Shown piece after piece: positions 27,908 through 31,232 of a stretch of 31,232 nucleotides of DNA. The notes below the pieces were generated by a model. It had not been told where the DNA came from. It did not search any database and worked only from the letters and a program-made list of their open reading frames with translations. The position numbers were made by a program, and so were the translations under genes. The stretch is from Chara braunii. Taxonomy: Eukaryota; Streptophyta; Charophyceae; Charales; Characeae. The stretch is from the NCBI GenBank assembly GCA_003427395.1, contig BFEA01000866.1, positions 44,761-75,992 of the forward strand. The letters are read 5' to 3'. Every line of letters starts with the position of its first letter. Positions within the stretch are counted from its first letter, which is position 1.

Positions 27908-30334
27908 TTAAAGGGTGCGAGGGGGTTCCAAATCATCAGCCAGGTCGGATACTTGTAAGATAGGTTCCCCAAGCAGGGCCGAAGGACTACCTTGACTTAT
28001 CGGAGGCGCAAACGCGCTGTCTCCGGAATCCACGTGGAAATTTCGAGCAGGGTCGGGGTACACTTGGAACTCCTCGGGAATTTCGTGTTCGAAAAGTTCA
28101 ACCAGGTGCTTCCATTCATCTTCGCTAGGCAGCTCTTCTTCGTATTCCTCTGCCCTGATTCCATCACTGATATCCAAGGGAGGGCACTCCTTGGGATCAA
28201 TGCATCGAATCATCCCAATTTGGGCCGAGTTAGGGACCCGTTTTATCGTTCGGGTGGAAACTCGCAAAGGGACAGTTTGAGGCTTTCCCCCAGTTTGCGT
28301 GAGCACCAATTGTCTCGAATCGAAATGCAGACGTGCGCTTACCGCCATCGCCCAAGGTAATCCCAATAACACAGAATAGGAACGTACATCTATCACGAGC
28401 GCGTTAACAAGGACGTATACTCGCCCGACTTTTACAACCACGTTCTCGATAATGCCTACGATGTTCATTGCCTCCTCGTCGGCAGAGACATAATTATCTT
28501 TGTCAGATTGAGGAAGAATGGATCCCAGTCGTCCCGTCTTTTTGACAGTATCCAATGATATGGCCACAGCAGAAGACCCTGTGTCAATAAGGGCATTAAA
28601 CGACTTGCCCCAAACTTCACAGTCATATTCCGTACTTTTCCATAATACCGGTCGAGCTCGTACGAAGTGATCTTTTTCTGCTAAAGAGATTGTTGCTATG
28701 CGTGCGGCTTCGGGTTCCGGTTCGTTCGTGTCAGGCTCAGGGGGTGCAACTTCCTCGCTTTCTTTTTTCTTCTTCAACATCCGTTGTATGCGTTGATAGG
28801 TGAAACGCTTTTGATTTTTCTGACAATGTTGTAGAAGCTTATCGTTCGCCACTTCAGATATGGTAAGAAGATGTCCCACTAGGATGAGTAAGCGAATATC
28901 TAGTTGCTTGAGCGTTTTCAGTACATCAATGTCTCCTGTCCGAAATTGTGGTCTAGGATTGGATTCGCGATCGACCCACTCGAGATCATCCGGGACCGAT
29001 CGGATTGCTCCGATCATGCCTGCAAGATGAAGATATTCGAGCGGATCGACTATGTCAGCAGCGTCAGAGGAGGAAGCTCCTGATGTCGACGTCAGTGTCA
29101 TCGAAGGGGCAGGCTGCTCAGGGGCATATGTCACGAGTTCTCTTTCTTGATCTGTATCCATCAAAGTGGCCACTCGTCCTTGATTAAGGGCGACAGGGGC
29201 CGCAGCAGGGGGAGGTTGATTTTGTTTTGGCTGCGGGCAGTCACGGGCGAAATGCCTGGGCGGTTTGCAGTTAAAGCATTCAATCTTCCCTGCTGGATGA
29301 GGGAAGTGGGGCGCGAACCCTGGAGCAGGTGGGGCAGGTAAGAGTGGAAACGATGCAAGGGCAGGCCGAGCAGGTGCCAGGTTAGGCTTAATGAGTCGGC
29401 TCATTATCTGTTTCATTCGTTCCATATGAGCGGCCTGCATTTGGATCAAGTTGCTCATCCATTCGGACTGCTTGGTAGTGGCCGTCTGGATCATCTGGGC
29501 AAGGTGTAGGTTGGTTACGGCCGGCGAAGGGGGTACGGATGAGATTCCACTTCTAACGGCTGCGATCGATTGATTCACCGGGGGAGAGGGAGGAGAAGCA
29601 GGTGGGGTATCGGAAACGATCCCGCAGGGAAGGTCATGGTCGGGGCGGGGATAAAACCGTTCGACCACCTGCAACCATGATCGCCTTTTGACCGTTACAT
29701 CCCGTATGGTATCTGTAATATCTTCGTCTCCCTGACTGATATATTTTTTTGTATCAGCCAGGTCCAGCTCTAATGCTTTAGTGATGATGGCCGATAACTG
29801 GTGTGTTTTCGGCGGGACCTTCTTCTGCAGTTTGCCCTTTAATGTCCGACTTCGTAGGTGATCGATGAACAAATCTCGAGCGGATTTCTCGTGCTGCCCG
29901 GATTTGTCCAACGTGGTTTGGAACCGATCGACGAAATTGGGCAACAATTCCCCTGGTCCTTGGGGTCGATTTTTGAGTACGTACCAGGCGGCATCTTCAC
30001 TAACCGTATCGAATCGACCCAAGAATGCTCGCTTGAAAGTATCCCAATCTACCCACGTATGTTTTCTAAACCAGTCACGGGATGTGTTGCGAAGTAACAA
30101 TATCAGAACCCGGGGGAGAACGGCTGCGCTGTAGCTCTGAGCTTCGACAGCTTCCAGCCAAGCCTCGGGATGAGTATGGTTAGGGAAGAAGGGGAAGGGG
30201 GCAGGGATGCTAACGATCACCCTAGTACCGTCTACCATTGGTGTTGCTGGTGCAGCCGCACTAGACTGAGACCTGGTTACTGGGCGATCCCGACGAGTTA
30301 GTTGAGGGTCTCTCCTACCTCTCGCCAGTTCCAC
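27908..30334 (-). CDS. gag: Gypsy Gag-protease polyprotein
   Basis: About 808 codons open. The region around residues 50-190 is the Retrotrans_gag fold (DWFRKHTWVDWDTFKRAFLG, then GELLPNFVDRFQTTLDKSGQ). A proline-rich linker follows, then a CCHC knuckle CFNCKPPRHFARDC (residues 353-366, 29278-29237) that binds genomic RNA. The aspartic protease has DTGSSAVAIS (Asp about residue 584, near 28585) and a LLGLPWAM motif. The leftmost codon in frame is GTG, directly after TAA; the first ATG is codon 33 (30238-30236), so the start may be mutated or lie there. It ends at TAA 27910-27908 with pol-like sequence beyond. Gag forms the virus-like particle; the protease cuts Gag and Pol. Confidence 0.9.
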   Translation of the reverse strand: MELARGRRDPQLTRRDRPVTRSQSSAAAPATPMVDGTRVIVSIPAPFPFFPNHTHPEAWLEAVEAQSYSAAVLPRVLILLLRNTSRDWFRKHTWVDWDTFKRAFLGRFDTVSEDAAWYVLKNRPQGPGELLPNFVDRFQTTLDKSGQHEKSARDLFIDHLRSRTLKGKLQKKVPPKTHQLSAIITKALELDLADTKKYISQGDEDITDTIRDVTVKRRSWLQVVERFYPRPDHDLPCGIVSDTPPASPPSPPVNQSIAAVRSGISSVPPSPAVTNLHLAQMIQTATTKQSEWMSNLIQMQAAHMERMKQIMSRLIKPNLAPARPALASFPLLPAPPAPGFAPHFPHPAGKIECFNCKPPRHFARDCPQPKQNQPPPAAAPVALNQGRVATLMDTDQERELVTYAPEQPAPSMTLTSTSGASSSDAADIVDPLEYLHLAGMIGAIRSVPDDLEWVDRESNPRPQFRTGDIDVLKTLKQLDIRLLILVGHLLTISEVANDKLLQHCQKNQKRFTYQRIQRMLKKKKESEEVAPPEPDTNEPEPEAARIATISLAEKDHFVRARPVLWKSTEYDCEVWGKSFNALIDTGSSAVAISLDTVKKTGRLGSILPQSDKDNYVSADEEAMNIVGIIENVVVKVGRVYVLVNALVIDVRSYSVLLGLPWAMAVSARLHFDSRQLVLTQTGGKPQTVPLRVSTRTIKRVPNSAQIGMIRCIDPKECPPLDISDGIRAEEYEEELPSEDEWKHLVELFEHEIPEEFQVYPDPARNFHVDSGDSAFAPPISQGSPSALLGEPILQVSDLADDLEPPRTL

Positions 30335-30360
30335 TTACTATCATCAGAACCGACACGTGT

Positions 30361-30374
30361 CGGCTTCGATACCA
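30361..30374 (-). other. Gypsy primer-binding site
   Basis: On the minus strand TGGTATCGAAGCCG directly follows the LTR-like repeat. Its first seven bases match the plant initiator tRNA-Met complement (TGGTATCAGAGC in many plant LTR elements, by memory) and the rest is close. Position, orientation and the starting TGG agree with a tRNA-primed element. Confidence 0.7.
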
Positions 30375-31232
30375 ACCTCACGCCCTGTGCTGTCTTTCGT
30401 TCGGAGTGTTAGTTTTGCGAAAAGAGGCCCAGAAAAACAGCGAGATGGGTTGTGCCAAGGATTATTGGAAATTGAGTGTGGGGACACAGACGGAATTGAA
30501 ATCCCCCGTAATGGTCCAATGAAGCAAGTCAATTGTTTTCGCGCGTCGCGGAATGGGCGCGCGGACAAGGTGCGAAGAGAGAAAAATCCAAATTCAATCT
30601 AAAAAGTATTGTCGGGCTTCCCACCGTGCTACAGCCCGTCGTTTAGAGCGGAAGGGCTTTGGTACGTTCCGCGTGTCCCGTTTCCGTATCAAATCTCGTC
30701 GTCGTTCGATGGTCAGTTCGGAGTCTGATGTGGATGGTCTCAGTCGAGTGGCTCTTTCCTTATGCTCGTCCTCACTCCGTATTCGGTAGCGAAAGCCCTT
30801 TGCTTCGTAGCGTTCGAAGCGCAAGCACTCTGTGCACAGGGTTCGAGGCCAATGGGGCGCCACTGCCGTCCACGGAATGACGATCAGCTCATTAAAGGGC
30901 AACAATATCGAGTAGGGCGGGAAGTGCGTATCGATAATGACAAATCCAGCTTCTACGAATCCTCAACAACGATCGGCCGAAGGGAAGTAATATTGCCCAC
31001 CGATTTGTGCGACGGCTTCTCGTACGTCCCACTCACATACACGTGTCCTTTCCTCACTGTAATGAAAAGGTCGCGTTGGGATGGGAGATACGGGAGGCTG
31101 GCGCCCAATCGGAGGGTACTTGTCAGTCCACATGTCAATTAATCACAGATATCCGTAGACGTCATTAAGAACAGAAGTGATTCACGCGTCCCCCAATCAA
31201 TTCTTTTGACAGGAGAGAGAGAGAGAGAGAGA
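30373..31232 (-). repeat. LTR-like repeat A, right copy (candidate 5' LTR, cut by window end)
   Basis: Pairs with 19224 onward at constant spacing. Its inner end abuts the PBS. It ends here in a GA run because the window stops; the full LTR length is unknown. Confidence 0.8.

Larger units (their letters stand above)
19224..31232 (-). mobile_element. Degenerate Ty3/gypsy LTR retrotransposon with extra 3' ORFs, truncated by window edge
   Basis: On the minus strand: LTR-like repeat (right, cut by the window end), PBS, gag-protease, RT, RNase H, integrase (the gypsy order), then ORF-A and ORF-B, a non-coding 3' region with repeat B, and the left LTR-like repeat. Coding frames carry several in-frame stops, frameshifts and an internal integrase deletion, so the element cannot move by itself. 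Confidence 0.85.

Noticed and set aside
23190-30334. Reassigned TGA codon or selenocysteine in the gypsy element
   Set aside because: Decay of CGA by deamination explains the TGAs more simply, and TAA stops, frameshifts and a deletion also occur.

Overview
This is a transposon-dominated stretch of a eukaryotic nuclear genome. A streptophyte (land plant or charophyte alga) fits best. The LINE has a plant-type layout (ORF1 with a CCHC knuckle; ORF2 with APE endonuclease, reverse transcriptase and a zf-RVT-like C-terminus), and the Ty3/gypsy element has a primer-binding site resembling that for plant initiator tRNA-Met. I saw no bacterial operons, rRNA, intact tRNA or CRISPR. A charophyte such as Chara is my guess only; the sequence does not prove it. 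Scattered Ns and a 415-base N gap (17776-18190) show draft quality, so some frameshifts may be assembly errors.

Layout. (1) 1-762, minus: the only likely host gene, an exon of a multi-pass membrane protein running off the left edge, with a clear splice acceptor and a frame break beside an N. (2) 763-4929: non-coding DNA with a MITE-like element, a degenerate tRNA-like/SINE-like segment, A-rich retroposon scars and a U2 snRNA-derived pseudogene. (3) 4930-5100: a long near-perfect hairpin, then two copies of GGCCCTCGGTTG separated by a 24-T tract. (4) About 5152-16268, minus: a LINE with ORF1 in two overlapping frames and ORF2 carrying one frameshift and one amber codon. The same 12-mer recurs at 16269-16280, so the insertion may be about 11 kb with a 3-kb 5' region holding tandem ~490-bp units and a perfect heat-shock-element array. 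(5) 16281-19223: repeat-rich DNA: a four-copy hairpin array, duplicated modules next to (AT)n microsatellites, a 34-nt palindrome between exact 33-nt repeats, and the gap. (6) 19224-31232, minus: a decayed Ty3/gypsy element with two LTR-like repeats (about 95% identical by eye), PBS, gag-protease, RT, RNase H, integrase lacking the first catalytic Asp, and beyond the integrase about 2 kb of further protein-like reading frame (ORF-A and ORF-B, in env position) that I do not recognise.

Functionally, the LINE and the gypsy element each carry their own copying machinery and each shows a stop/start overlap between successive ORFs (ATGAATAA in the LINE, ATGA in the gypsy element), which suggests coupled translation. 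Both are now disabled. Six in-frame stops in gypsy pol and the downstream ORFs are TGA, as expected from deamination of CGA codons. The best candidates for something undescribed are the gypsy ORF-A/ORF-B module, the LINE ORF1 C-terminal domain with its HSE-bearing repeated 5' region, and the hairpin structures.
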